From positions 31,768 through 95,767 of the forward strand of contig NZ_JAKJSO010000023.1 in the NCBI RefSeq assembly GCF_050337045.1: a stretch of DNA of 64,000 nucleotides, given 5' to 3'. Source of the DNA: Photobacterium kagoshimensis (GTDB taxonomy: Bacteria > Pseudomonadota > Gammaproteobacteria > Enterobacterales > Vibrionaceae). The first letter of the stretch is position 1; every line of letters starts with the position of its first letter. Under the pieces are notes generated by a model, which was not told where the DNA came from, did no database searches, and saw only the letters and a list, made by a program, of their open reading frames with translations. Of the stretch, positions 46,738 to 55,040 are shown piece by piece. Position numbers and translations under genes: made by a program.

Positions 46738-47836
46738 ATGTTCGAGATTAATCCAATTAAAAACCGACTTGAGGATGTATCAGCACGTACTGACATTCTT
46801 AGGGGGTACCTTTGACTACGATGCTAAAAAAGAGCGTCTAGAAGAGGTCAATGCTGAACTAGAGCAACCAGATGTATGGAACGAGCCAGAACGTGCTCAA
46901 GCTCTAGGTAAGGAGCGCTCTGCGCTAGAAGCAGTCGTAGATACAATCGACCAATTAGATCAAGGCGTAGAAGACGTTGAAGGTCTACTTGAGTTAGCGA
47001 TTGAAGAACAAGATCAAGAAACATTTGACGAGATTGAACCTGAGTTAGCTGAGCTTGAAGTTAAGCTAGAAAAACTAGAGTTCCGTCGTATGTTCTCTGG
47101 CGATCATGATGAATCTGATTGTTACATCGACTTACAAGCGGGTTCTGGTGGTACAGAAGCGCAAGATTGGACGTCGATGATGCTGCGTATGTACTTACGC
47201 TGGGCAGATGCCAAAGGTTTCAAAACTGAAGTGATTGAAATCTCTGACGGTGATGTTGCAGGCCTAAAATCGGCTACTGTACGCATCAGTGGTGAGTACG
47301 CTTACGGTTGGTTACGTACCGAGACTGGTGTTCACCGTTTAGTGCGTAAGTCACCGTTCGATTCAGGCGGTCGTCGTCATACCTCGTTTGCTTCTGCGTT
47401 TATTTACCCAGAAGTGGATGACAATATCGCCATCGATATTAACCCATCTGATCTACGTATCGACGTATACCGTGCATCAGGTGCGGGTGGTCAGCACGTT
47501 AACACCACTGAATCAGCAGTACGTATTACACACGTACCAACAAATACAGTGGTGCAGTGTCAGAATGACCGTTCTCAGCACAAGAACAAAGATCAAGCAA
47601 TGAAGCAGTTGAAAGCAAAACTGTTTGAGCTTGAAATGCATAAACAAAATGCTGAGAAGCAAGCCAATGAAGACTCTAAGTCTGACATTGGTTGGGGTAG
47701 CCAGATCCGTTCATACGTACTGGATGACTCCCGCATTAAAGACTTACGTACAGGGGTAGAAAATCGTAATACCCAAGCTGTACTGGACGGCGATTTAGAC
47801 CGTTTTATTGAAGCCAGCCTGAAATCAGGTCTCTAA
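46738..47836 (+). CDS. prfB: Peptide chain release factor 2 (programmed +1 frameshift)
   Basis: RF2 terminates translation at UGA and UAA. The gene is read in two frames: 46738-46812 encodes 25 residues from MFEINPIKN to GYL, an in-frame TGA stands at 46813-46815, and a +1 shift at CTT-TGA-C resumes at 46814, giving 365 residues as in E. coli. The SD-like AGGGGG at 46801-46806 sits just before the slip site, as it must. The stop-reading SPF motif (SPFDSGG) and the hydrolytic GGQ motif (GAGGQHVN) are present. RF2 scarcity causes more shifting, so expression is self-regulated. It is followed by lysS after 32 bp. Confidence 0.98.
46801..46816 (+). promoter_or_regulatory. RF2 frameshift site
   Basis: AGGGGG followed by TACCTTTGAC matches the E. 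coli prfB recoding signal almost exactly: SD-like stimulator, slippery CTT, and the slow UGA-C stop context. Confidence 0.97.
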
Positions 47837-47868
47837 CCATATTTGGTTAATAATTAAGGGTTCCCCCC

Positions 47869-49374
47869 ATGACTGATCAATTACAAGATGAAAATAAGCT
47901 GATTGCTGAACGTCGTGCGAAGCTAGATATGATTCGCCAAAACTGTAAAGCAAACGGCCACCCGAATGATTTCCGTCGTGATAGCCTATCGGCTGATCTA
48001 CAGGCTAAATACGGTGAGCTAAGCAAAGAAGAGCTAGAAGAAGCGAACAACGTTGTTGCGATTGCAGGCCGTATTATGGCTAAACGTGGTCCATTCCTTG
48101 CGATTCAAGATGTGTCTGGTCGTATCCAAGCATACGCAGCAAAAGACGTGCAAAAAGAACTGAAAGAAAAACTTTCAGGTCTTGATATCGGTGACATCAT
48201 CGGTGTTAAAGGTGCGCTTCACAAATCAGGTAAAGGCGATCTTTACGTGAACATGGAAGAATACGAGCTGCTAACTAAAGCGCTTCGTCCACTTCCAGAG
48301 AAGTTCCACGGTCTAACTGACCAAGAAATGCGTTACCGTCAACGCTACGTTGATCTGATCGTAAACGACGATTCTCGTACGGCGTTCATTATCCGCTCTA
48401 AGCTGGTAACGGCTATCCGTAACTTCATGGTCTCTAAGCAGTTCATGGAAGTTGAAACCCCAATGATGCACGTGATCCCAGGTGGTGCAACAGCACGTCC
48501 TTTCATCACGCATCACAATGCGCTAGATATCGACATGTACCTACGTGTTGCACCTGAGCTTTACTTGAAGCGTCTAGTGGTTGGTGGTTTTGAGCGTGTA
48601 TTCGAAATCAACCGTAACTTCCGTAACGAAGGTCTATCGCCACGTCACAACCCAGAATTCACTATGATGGAATTCTACATGGCGTACGCTGACTACAAAG
48701 ATCTGATGGATCTAACTGAAGAAATGTTGTCTTCAGTAGCTCAAGAAGTACTTGGTGCGTCTGCAATGCCTTACGGTGACGAAATGGTTGAGTTTGGTGG
48801 CAAATACGCACGTATGACGATGCTAGAAGCGATCAAACACTACAACCCTGAGCACGCTGACATTCAAGCGCTAACAGAAGAAGGCGTTCAAGATCGTGAC
48901 CTTATGGTTAAGATTGCGAAATCTGTTCACGTTGAAGTAGAAAGCTTCTGGACATGTGGTCAGCTACTTGAAGAAATCTTCGGTGAAACCGCAGAGCCAC
49001 AGCTAATTCAACCAACCTTCATTACTGGTTACCCAGCGGATATTTCTCCACTGGCGCGTCGTAGCGATGACAACCCATTCTTCACAGACCGCTTTGAGTT
49101 CTTCATTGGTGGCCGTGAAGTTGCAAATGGTTTCTCTGAGCTTAACGATGCTGAAGACCAAGACCAACGCTTCAAAGCGCAGGTTGATGCGAAAGACGCG
49201 GGTGATGATGAAGCAATGTTCTACGATGCAGACTACATCACTGCACTAGAGCACGGCCTACCGCCAGCTGCAGGCCAAGGTATCGGTATCGATCGCTTAG
49301 CAATGCTATTTACAAATACGCACACTATCCGTGACGTAATCTTGTTCCCAGCGATGCGCCCTCAAGCAAACTAA
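47869..49374 (+). CDS. lysS: Lysyl-tRNA synthetase (class II)
   Basis: Charges tRNA-Lys with lysine in the cytoplasm. It has 501 residues. An N-terminal OB-fold anticodon-binding domain (about 60-145) precedes the class II catalytic core: motif 1 around VETPMMHVIPGG, motif 2 FRNEGLSPRHNPEFT and motif 3 GIGIDRLAML. It is in operon with prfB as in E. coli, and a terminator follows. Confidence 0.97.
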   Translation: MTDQLQDENKLIAERRAKLDMIRQNCKANGHPNDFRRDSLSADLQAKYGELSKEELEEANNVVAIAGRIMAKRGPFLAIQDVSGRIQAYAAKDVQKELKEKLSGLDIGDIIGVKGALHKSGKGDLYVNMEEYELLTKALRPLPEKFHGLTDQEMRYRQRYVDLIVNDDSRTAFIIRSKLVTAIRNFMVSKQFMEVETPMMHVIPGGATARPFITHHNALDIDMYLRVAPELYLKRLVVGGFERVFEINRNFRNEGLSPRHNPEFTMMEFYMAYADYKDLMDLTEEMLSSVAQEVLGASAMPYGDEMVEFGGKYARMTMLEAIKHYNPEHADIQALTEEGVQDRDLMVKIAKSVHVEVESFWTCGQLLEEIFGETAEPQLIQPTFITGYPADISPLARRSDDNPFFTDRFEFFIGGREVANGFSELNDAEDQDQRFKAQVDAKDAGDDEAMFYDADYITALEHGLPPAAGQGIGIDRLAMLFTNTHTIRDVILFPAMRPQAN

Positions 49375-49395
49375 TACTGTTAGCTTGATGTGAAG

Positions 49396-49425
49396 AAAAC
49401 CACTCGTTATGCGAGTGGTTTTTTT
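49396..49425 (+). terminator. prfB-lysS terminator
   Basis: The stem AAAACCACTCG / CGAGTGGTTTT has a 5-nt loop and a T-run, about 20 bp past the lysS stop. Confidence 0.93.
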
Positions 49426-49898
49426 ATGCCTTCAGTTTGCCCATTTTTAATATCATGACGGCCCTGTTATAAACACATCAACGGGGGATGTTTGTCGCTA
49501 CCTGGTGGGCGATAGTTTGGTATTTTGTGCTGTTATTGATTTTGTAAATTGTGTTTCTTTTAAGCAATGAATGTTTCTTCTTATTCCTATAGTGGATACA
49601 TGGTGTGATTGCATTCACATTATTAAGTATTTAATTGCTGTCATTCTTCCTCGTAATCCTCTGCAAAATTCATACATGTGTTTATTGATAAGTTACCGAT
49701 TTAACGTGAGTTTAGTTTTTCGTGCTGCAAAAAAGTTAGTTTTGCAGTGTTTAAAATTAGTGGGTAAATGTGGCTGAATTGTAAAATTTACACTTTCCAG
49801 TTAGGTCTATCTATGTAAAATGTCGCTGAACTTACGAGGAACAGTGAGATTGGGTAGTACACAAAGTATTAACAAGCACAACTAACTGGAGATGGACG
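49426..49898. other. Upstream region of the second DAACS gene
   Basis: About 470 bp of AT-rich DNA holding a perfect CRP-like site, listed separately, and presumably a long 5' leader. A 68-codon frame in it has no ribosome binding site and looks random. Confidence 0.5.
49604..49619. promoter_or_regulatory. CRP binding site
   Basis: TGTGA-TTGCAT-TCACA has both half-sites of the CRP consensus exactly and the correct 6-bp spacer. It is 280 bp before the DAACS transporter gene, the nearest downstream gene, suggesting cAMP-CRP activation. Confidence 0.75.
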
Positions 49899-51173
49899 AT
49901 GAACAAATCGCTATCAGGAAAGATATTCACAGGCCTATTTGCTGGCTTGATTATTGGTACCGCAATTCAGTACCTATTTAACGGCGTAACCTTGATGGAC
50001 ACTTATGTACTGGGCTTAGCGGAAGGCGCTGGCGGTATGTTTGTTTCACTGATTAAACTGCTGGTGGTGCCACTGGTATACGTTTCTATCGTATGCGGCA
50101 TTGTTGAGTTAAAAGACATCACGGCATTTGGTCGTCTTGGTGGTAAAACCTTTGGTCTTTACATTATTAATACCATCATCGCGATCACGGCAGCCTTAAC
50201 GGTGGGTATGATCTTCCAGCCCGGTGCCGATGCTAACTTAGCCGGTACAGTGTCAGAAGCGGTAGAGCTGACCACAACAGAAACGCCTGATATCTTCTCG
50301 TTGATAGTCAATATTGTACCGAGCAACCCGGTACAGGCCTTTGCTAGCGGCGATATGCTTCAAATTATTTTTATGGCTATCCTGACGGGTCTGGCGATTC
50401 AAGCGCTTGATTCTCGTGGGGGCCCTGCAATCAAAACCTTCAAAATGGCCAATGAGATCATGATGAAGCTGATTGGTCTAGTGATGAGTCTTGCACCCTA
50501 CGGTGTATTTGCCCTGATGATTCAGTTAGGTGCGACACTGGATGCGAACACCTTGATGTCTGTTGCTGGCTATGTCGGCCTTGTGGTTGCGATGCTAGTG
50601 TTCTGGATTTTCATCTTCTATCCAATGATGGTCGGTCTAACAACGGGTATCAAGCCATCAACCTTCTTACGCCATATTCGTGAACAAATCTTGTTCTCGC
50701 TATCAACAGCTAGCTCGAACGCCACGATTCCTGTCACTATGCGTACCTTAACTGACAAAATTGGGGTGTCGAAATCTGTCGCGGGCTTTGGTGTACCACT
50801 GGGTGCAACCATGAACATGTCTGGTGTATCTATTTACATTGCATTGGCGACTATCTTTGTTGCGAACGCATTTGGTCAGCCAATTAACTCTGCTGACTTG
50901 TTCACATTAGGCTTAACAATTCTTCTACTATCAATTGGTGCGGGTGGTGTTCCTGGCGGTGGTGTTGTGATGGTCGGTGTGTTACTTCACCAACTAGGTT
51001 TACCACCTGAAGGCCTTGCAATTATCGCAGCGGTTGATCGTATCAACGATATGTTCTGTACCAGCTCTAACGTTGTTGGTGACACCGCGGTAAATACCAT
51101 TGTGGCCAAAAGTGAAAATGAAATCGGGGTTGAGCAAGTCGATGAAATTGGTGAAACAGTAACCGCTAGCTAA
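49899..51173 (+). CDS. DAACS-family dicarboxylate/amino acid:cation symporter
   Basis: Inner-membrane GltP/DctA-fold transporter of 424 residues. It has hairpin 1 STASSNATIPVTM, the TM7 motif GATMNMSG, which is the cation-binding NMDG-like site, hairpin 2 GAGGVPGGGVV, and the TM8 segment DRINDMFCTSSNVVGDTAV with the substrate-coordinating Asp/Asn. It is closer to the canonical glutamate/aspartate carriers than the protein at 29489-30667. GGAG precedes the ATG. A CRP site upstream suggests use of glutamate, aspartate or C4-acids as carbon source, which is inference. Confidence 0.88.
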   Translation: MNKSLSGKIFTGLFAGLIIGTAIQYLFNGVTLMDTYVLGLAEGAGGMFVSLIKLLVVPLVYVSIVCGIVELKDITAFGRLGGKTFGLYIINTIIAITAALTVGMIFQPGADANLAGTVSEAVELTTTETPDIFSLIVNIVPSNPVQAFASGDMLQIIFMAILTGLAIQALDSRGGPAIKTFKMANEIMMKLIGLVMSLAPYGVFALMIQLGATLDANTLMSVAGYVGLVVAMLVFWIFIFYPMMVGLTTGIKPSTFLRHIREQILFSLSTASSNATIPVTMRTLTDKIGVSKSVAGFGVPLGATMNMSGVSIYIALATIFVANAFGQPINSADLFTLGLTILLLSIGAGGVPGGGVVMVGVLLHQLGLPPEGLAIIAAVDRINDMFCTSSNVVGDTAVNTIVAKSENEIGVEQVDEIGETVTAS

Positions 51174-51198
51174 ATTTCCGATAATACCATTCTGAATA

Positions 51199-51223
51199 AA
51201 AAAGCGCCTATTGGGCGCTTTTT
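51199..51223 (+). terminator. Terminator of the second DAACS gene
   Basis: The stem AAAAAGCGCC (51199-51208) / GGCGCTTTTT (51214-51223) has a 5-nt loop and lies 26 bp past the stop. Confidence 0.88.
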
Positions 51224-51405
51224 GCGTATAATCTCTCTCTTTTTTATGAAATTGCATCAAGTGCAATATTAACTATAGTAAACATGTTGCATTTATTTAA
51301 TTGTGCCATATATCATCAACCACATCTTGTCCGATAATTGGCAAAATTGTGCTCTCAGCACATTGAATATCGGGTAATAAGTAGTTCAGATATAAGGCGA
51401 AAAGG

Positions 51406-52749
51406 ATGGGGAGCGCATTATTCATGAGTTCAAACCCTGGTGCATTAGTGGTTTTTGGTGGCGGAAAAGCAGAGTGGCTGACCACATTAGAACAGGCTGG
51501 TTGGATGTGTCATCGCTGCTATGATTTGCGTGCAGCTGAAGGTTTACTGATTGATGTTGGCCCGTGCATTGGTGTGATCGATCTTAGCCAAGATGATTTT
51601 AGTTTGCAGGGTATAGCTGCATTAGTGAATCGTAATAAACAGGTGCGGTGGTTAGCATTGGTCCGAGATGATCAACTAAAGTCAGATGCGATCTGCCTGT
51701 TTATCGTTAATTTTTGCATCGATTATTTCACGGCACCGCTACCTATTTCTCAGTTGCAAAAAACCATAGGCCATCAGATTGGTATGTTGCAATTGGAGCG
51801 AAAAATTTGGCCTCAACTCGGCCAGTTTGGTCATTTGGGGCTTCAAGGTGATAGCGAGTGCATGAAGAAGCTGCGTCATCAGGTACGCCGTGTTGCCGCA
51901 ACAGATGTCCCCGTGTTTATCCAAGGTGAAGTGGGTACAGGTAAAGAGTTAGCTGCCCAAGCTATATTTCAGGCATCAAAAAGGGCGCGAGCAGGCTTTG
52001 TCCGGATCGCTTGCCAGCAGTTAACATCATCATGGCTACAGCAAAAAGAGGCTGATGCAGAAGGTGTAAATTGCATTCTTGAAGCGGCTAAAGATGGGGT
52101 GCTATACCTTGATGAAATCGCCGATCTGAGTGATGCCCGCCAACGGGAATTACTGCAGTATATTGAAGAGGGTGAATTCACAACCCAATGTGGCCGTCTA
52201 GTTGGAGGGGATATTCGCTTAATATTGGCGACCCGCCATGATCCTGAAGAACTGCTCGCAGAAGGTAAGCTGCGTCAAGATTTGTATTATCGACTCAATG
52301 TATTGAATTTGTCTGTGCCTGCATTACGAGAAAGGCAGCAAGATATCCTAGATTTAGCGAATTTTTTCTTATTGAAGTTTGCACGGCAATATAACAGTGT
52401 CGCTCGTCAGTTTTCTGATGAAGCCATTCGCATGCTACAGACTTATTTGTGGCCGGGTAATGTGAGAGAGTTGCTGACGCAAGTGAAGCGAGCAGTACTC
52501 CTTGCTGAGCAGCCAACCTTAGAGGCTGATCAGCTCGACATACCTCGCTTGATCGATGATAAGCAAAGTTTGAAAAAAATTCGGGAAGAATCAGAACGTA
52601 GTGCTTTATTAGCGGTATTGGAAAACAATAAAGGCCAGATTTCAGCGGCAGCCCGTGAACTGGGTGTATCACGCGCGACCATGTACCGTTTATTGAATAA
52701 ACACGATTTGATCACTTCACCGAAAAGTTTTCGTCAGAGCACAACGTGA
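51406..52749 (+). CDS. vpsR: VpsR-type enhancer-binding regulator without GAFTGA
   Basis: Homologue of VpsR, the c-di-GMP-responsive activator of exopolysaccharide and biofilm genes in Vibrio cholerae. It has 447 residues. A degenerate receiver domain keeps Asp59 (GVIDLSQ), the position numbered Asp59 in VpsR. The AAA+ domain has Walker A GEVGTGKE and Walker B VLYLDEIAD, but the GAFTGA sigma-54 contact loop is missing, as in VpsR. The Fis-type helix-turn-helix AARELGVSRATMYRLLNKH ends the protein. The start at 51406 has AAGGCG upstream and puts Asp59 in register. It lies close to lysS, as in V. cholerae. It probably acts with sigma-70. Confidence 0.88.
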   Translation: MGSALFMSSNPGALVVFGGGKAEWLTTLEQAGWMCHRCYDLRAAEGLLIDVGPCIGVIDLSQDDFSLQGIAALVNRNKQVRWLALVRDDQLKSDAICLFIVNFCIDYFTAPLPISQLQKTIGHQIGMLQLERKIWPQLGQFGHLGLQGDSECMKKLRHQVRRVAATDVPVFIQGEVGTGKELAAQAIFQASKRARAGFVRIACQQLTSSWLQQKEADAEGVNCILEAAKDGVLYLDEIADLSDARQRELLQYIEEGEFTTQCGRLVGGDIRLILATRHDPEELLAEGKLRQDLYYRLNVLNLSVPALRERQQDILDLANFFLLKFARQYNSVARQFSDEAIRMLQTYLWPGNVRELLTQVKRAVLLAEQPTLEADQLDIPRLIDDKQSLKKIREESERSALLAVLENNKGQISAAARELGVSRATMYRLLNKHDLITSPKSFRQSTT

Positions 52750-52776
52750 TGATGGGCACAGTGTTGGAGCGATAAT

Positions 52777-52802
52777 AAAAAAGCGCATTACGCGCTTTTT
52801 TT
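52777..52802. terminator. Bidirectional terminator, vpsR / PACE gene
   Basis: AAAAAAGCGC / GCGCTTTTTT has a 5-nt ATTAC loop with A and T runs on both sides and lies between convergent genes. Confidence 0.88.
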
Positions 52803-52823
52803 GTTTTGGTAGACCAAGTCATG

Positions 52824-53285
52824 TTAGTGGTTGGTGCACTGCGGTGTGTCAGTTGGTGCTTCTATGACCGCTGATTCATGAATTGGAAACAACTTGTCGT
52901 ACGCCAAGTTATAACCGTACGCATAGAATAAGAAGAAGACCACCATGCCTAAATCTAAGATCAACGCATCGTATAAGGTCATATCTAACCACCATGCCAT
53001 AACGGGTAGGGTGATCACTAATAGACATAGCTCGAAAATAATCGCGTGAATCACGCGTACTTTTCCACTTTTTCTCGTGGTACCAAAGTGTTTTAACATG
53101 GTTTTATCAAACATCAGGTTATAGCCATAGTTCCATACCGTCGCGATGATAGAAAACCCTAACCCCATGACACCCATGCGTTTTGGATCTAAACCAACCA
53201 GATGACTTACCACAAAAGTGATCAGCAGTAGGGCGATTAATTCAAAGCCGATAGTGTGGCGAATTCTGTCTAATGTAGTACGCAT
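52824..53285 (-). CDS. PACE-family multidrug/biguanide efflux transporter
   Basis: A four-helix inner-membrane efflux protein of the PACE (AceI) family, 153 residues, made of two tandem bacterial transmembrane pair repeats. The family signatures are visible: RIRHTIGFELIAL with the helix-1 Glu, WNYGYNLMFD in the first repeat, and the matching RVIHAIIFELCLL and YAYGYNLAYDKLFP in the second. AceI exports chlorhexidine and short diamines by proton antiport; the substrate here is unknown. It is divergent from a LysR regulator across a 112-bp operator region, the arrangement known for aceI/aceR. Confidence 0.9.
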   Translation of the reverse strand: MRTTLDRIRHTIGFELIALLLITFVVSHLVGLDPKRMGVMGLGFSIIATVWNYGYNLMFDKTMLKHFGTTRKSGKVRVIHAIIFELCLLVITLPVMAWWLDMTLYDALILDLGMVVFFLFYAYGYNLAYDKLFPIHESAVIEAPTDTPQCTNH

Positions 53286-53397
53286 TGTTAACTCTCACTC
53301 TATTCAATTTCACAGCATTTTCGCGTGTTGATGCCACTAAGAATAACGTCTTTAAAGATAGTTTGAAGTTAGATACTATCGTTAAAGGCGATAGTTT
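53286..53397. promoter_or_regulatory. Divergent operator, PACE pump / LysR regulator
   Basis: Three related half-sites occur close together: GATAGTTTG near 53357, ACTATCG at 53375-53381 and CGATAGT at 53389-53395. The last two form a perfect inverted repeat with a 7-bp spacer that ends at the regulator start. This fits a LysR-type recognition plus activation site set. Which regulator binds is inferred from position. Confidence 0.65.
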
Positions 53398-54294
53398 ATG
53401 GGTGTTAAGCGTATGCAATTTTCTTTTGAGCAGTTAGAGGCTTTTGTTGCTTCTGCCGATAGTGGTTCCTTTTCTGCAGGAGCGCGGCGGTTAGGTAAAG
53501 CGCAGTCAGTAGTCAGTACCGCGGTAGCCAATCTTGAAGCCGATCTTAACCTGACATTGTTTGATCGTAGCCGTCGCTCACCTGTGCTGACAAAGCATGG
53601 TGAAGCATTACTTATCAAAGCGCGGCATATTTTGGAACAGTGCGGTAGCTTGTTGGCCAGTGCACAGGAATACCAAGCAGGGGTAGAAACCAAAATCACC
53701 TTGGCGGTAGAGTCGATGACCATGACCCAAACGATAGCCGATCAACTCAAGGTGTTTGAAGCCCAGTACCCTATGGTCGAATTGGAAATACTCAATGCGG
53801 CAGAAGGTGATTTGTTGGAATTACTGGATACGGGTCGAGCTCAACTCGCCTTGATGGTGCAACTCGATAGTTTGGTGGAAGGGTTCGATTTCTATGGTAT
53901 AGGTCAACTGGAGATGTGCCACTTAGTATCGCCACAGCACCTTTTAGCCAAAGAGTCCGTAGTGGATTGGCATCATCTCAAATCGCATCGTCAGATTTTA
54001 TTGAGTGGTCGTTATCGAAAATTAGCTCACCGCTGGCAGCTCTCTGATTCAATGTGGATCACAGACAGTGCTTTATCGGCAATGTTGTTGGTTAGTAGTG
54101 GTATTGGTTGGACTGTGTTGCCACGTAATATTGTTGGTGATCTTATTCAGTCTGGTTTATTAACCGAGTTAGTGACCAAGATGGACACAGAGGCCTGGCG
54201 CCAATCGGTTGATGTGGCTTATTCCAATCAACAAGCCTTAGGACCAGCCACTAAAGCATTGTTAGCTTTGCTGAAAGAAATTCAATTGCAGTGA
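53398..54294 (+). CDS. LysR-family regulator, likely of the PACE pump
   Basis: LysR-type transcriptional regulator of 298 residues. The N-terminal winged helix-turn-helix (FEQLEAFVASADSGSFSAGARRLGKAQSVVSTAVANLE) precedes an effector-binding domain of two alpha/beta lobes. The true start may be the ATG at 53413 (MQFSFEQL), as both have poor ribosome binding sites. Position and shared operator suggest it controls the divergent pump, perhaps responding to the pump's substrate as AceR does. Confidence 0.9.
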   Translation: MGVKRMQFSFEQLEAFVASADSGSFSAGARRLGKAQSVVSTAVANLEADLNLTLFDRSRRSPVLTKHGEALLIKARHILEQCGSLLASAQEYQAGVETKITLAVESMTMTQTIADQLKVFEAQYPMVELEILNAAEGDLLELLDTGRAQLALMVQLDSLVEGFDFYGIGQLEMCHLVSPQHLLAKESVVDWHHLKSHRQILLSGRYRKLAHRWQLSDSMWITDSALSAMLLVSSGIGWTVLPRNIVGDLIQSGLLTELVTKMDTEAWRQSVDVAYSNQQALGPATKALLALLKEIQLQ

Positions 54295-54521
54295 TGCCTT
54301 TCGTTAGAACAATCAGAAATAAGATAGAGCAGCTGATTTTATTATGCTGCTTTTTTAGGCTTAAATGATGACTTATTGGTATAAAGAATGCTGATAGTTA
54401 AAGTGGCTAGCATAAAAATGCTTTATTCATTTTGGTGAATATTTGTGCTTGTTTAATTCTCTACAGTGGTTAAAATTTACACGTACTTAACACTTACCCA
54501 CATATTCACTAGGAGGCGACC

Positions 54522-54590
54522 ATGATGATTTTCTCAATGCATACATGTATTGCGCCGTTTAGTGATACCTCTAAAAATTCAACACAATAA
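54522..54590 (+). CDS. Candidate 22-residue leader peptide
   Basis: A 22-codon ORF (MMIFSMHTCIAPFSDTSKNS then TQ) with a perfect AGGAGG (54511-54516) 5 nt upstream of the ATG, one of the strongest ribosome binding sites in the window. It ends 111 bp before a DUF1127 gene, and the space between holds hairpins, one of which covers the downstream ribosome binding site. No run of one amino acid is present, so it is not a classical attenuation leader. Function unknown. Confidence 0.5.
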   Translation: MMIFSMHTCIAPFSDTSKNSTQ

Positions 54591-54594
54591 CAGC

Positions 54595-54692
54595 CATCCG
54601 CTGTAACTCAGGGCCGCGGATACTGTCGCGGTTACTTGCAGTAAAAGTTTGATCTCGTCAGCATCAGTGACCCTCCAATATTAACTATGGAG
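54595..54692 (+). promoter_or_regulatory. Structured leader of the DUF1127 mRNA
   Basis: Two structures are visible. A GC-rich stem, CCGCG / CGCGG, with possible flanking CTG/CAG pairing, lies near 54601-54642. The hairpin CTCCA (54673-54677) / TGGAG (54688-54692) would hide the GGAG ribosome binding site of the DUF1127 gene. Translational control is inferred from the geometry. Confidence 0.45.
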
Positions 54693-54701
54693 AGTTAAAT
54701 T

Positions 54702-54947
54702 ATGCGCCAATCAGTTTATTTACGCCTAGCGGTACTATTAGTTCGTGCTGATCTTTATCGTGAGCATCAAGCATGGCGACGTGAAAACCGTCGAATCCAA
54801 GTGGATTTTTCACACCTATCTGAGCACTTGTTGCAAGATATTGGCATTGGTAAAGATCGCCGTTTAGATGCCGAATTCGGGGCTAGTCTTGCACAACGCA
54901 AAACACGTCACCTTCGACGAGAGTTTCGATCTAGACAGCTCACGTAA
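54702..54947 (+). CDS. DUF1127 (YjiS-like) small basic protein
   Basis: An 81-residue, strongly basic protein. The DUF1127 signature is present near the middle (LSEHLLQDIGIGKD, following an arginine-rich stretch). DUF1127 proteins are small and often stress-induced; some bind RNA or affect phosphate and membrane physiology in alphaproteobacteria, but the function here is unknown. The ribosome binding site GGAG may be masked by an upstream hairpin, and a 22-residue ORF precedes the gene. Confidence 0.8.
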   Translation: MRQSVYLRLAVLLVRADLYREHQAWRRENRRIQVDFSHLSEHLLQDIGIGKDRRLDAEFGASLAQRKTRHLRREFRSRQLT

Positions 54948-55040
54948 TAGCTGCCCTGTCGCTATTACGTATCAAAGTGGCAGGGCAGAATAAACCGGTA
55001 AGAACAGATAATCATCCCCGCCTTATGCGGGGATGATTCG

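Noticed and set aside
49571..49777. 68-codon plus-strand frame before the second DAACS gene
   Set aside because: Overlaps the CRP site and promoter region, no ribosome binding site.
52295..52672. 125-codon minus-strand frame inside vpsR
   Set aside because: Antisense to the AAA+ and helix-turn-helix coding region, no start signal.
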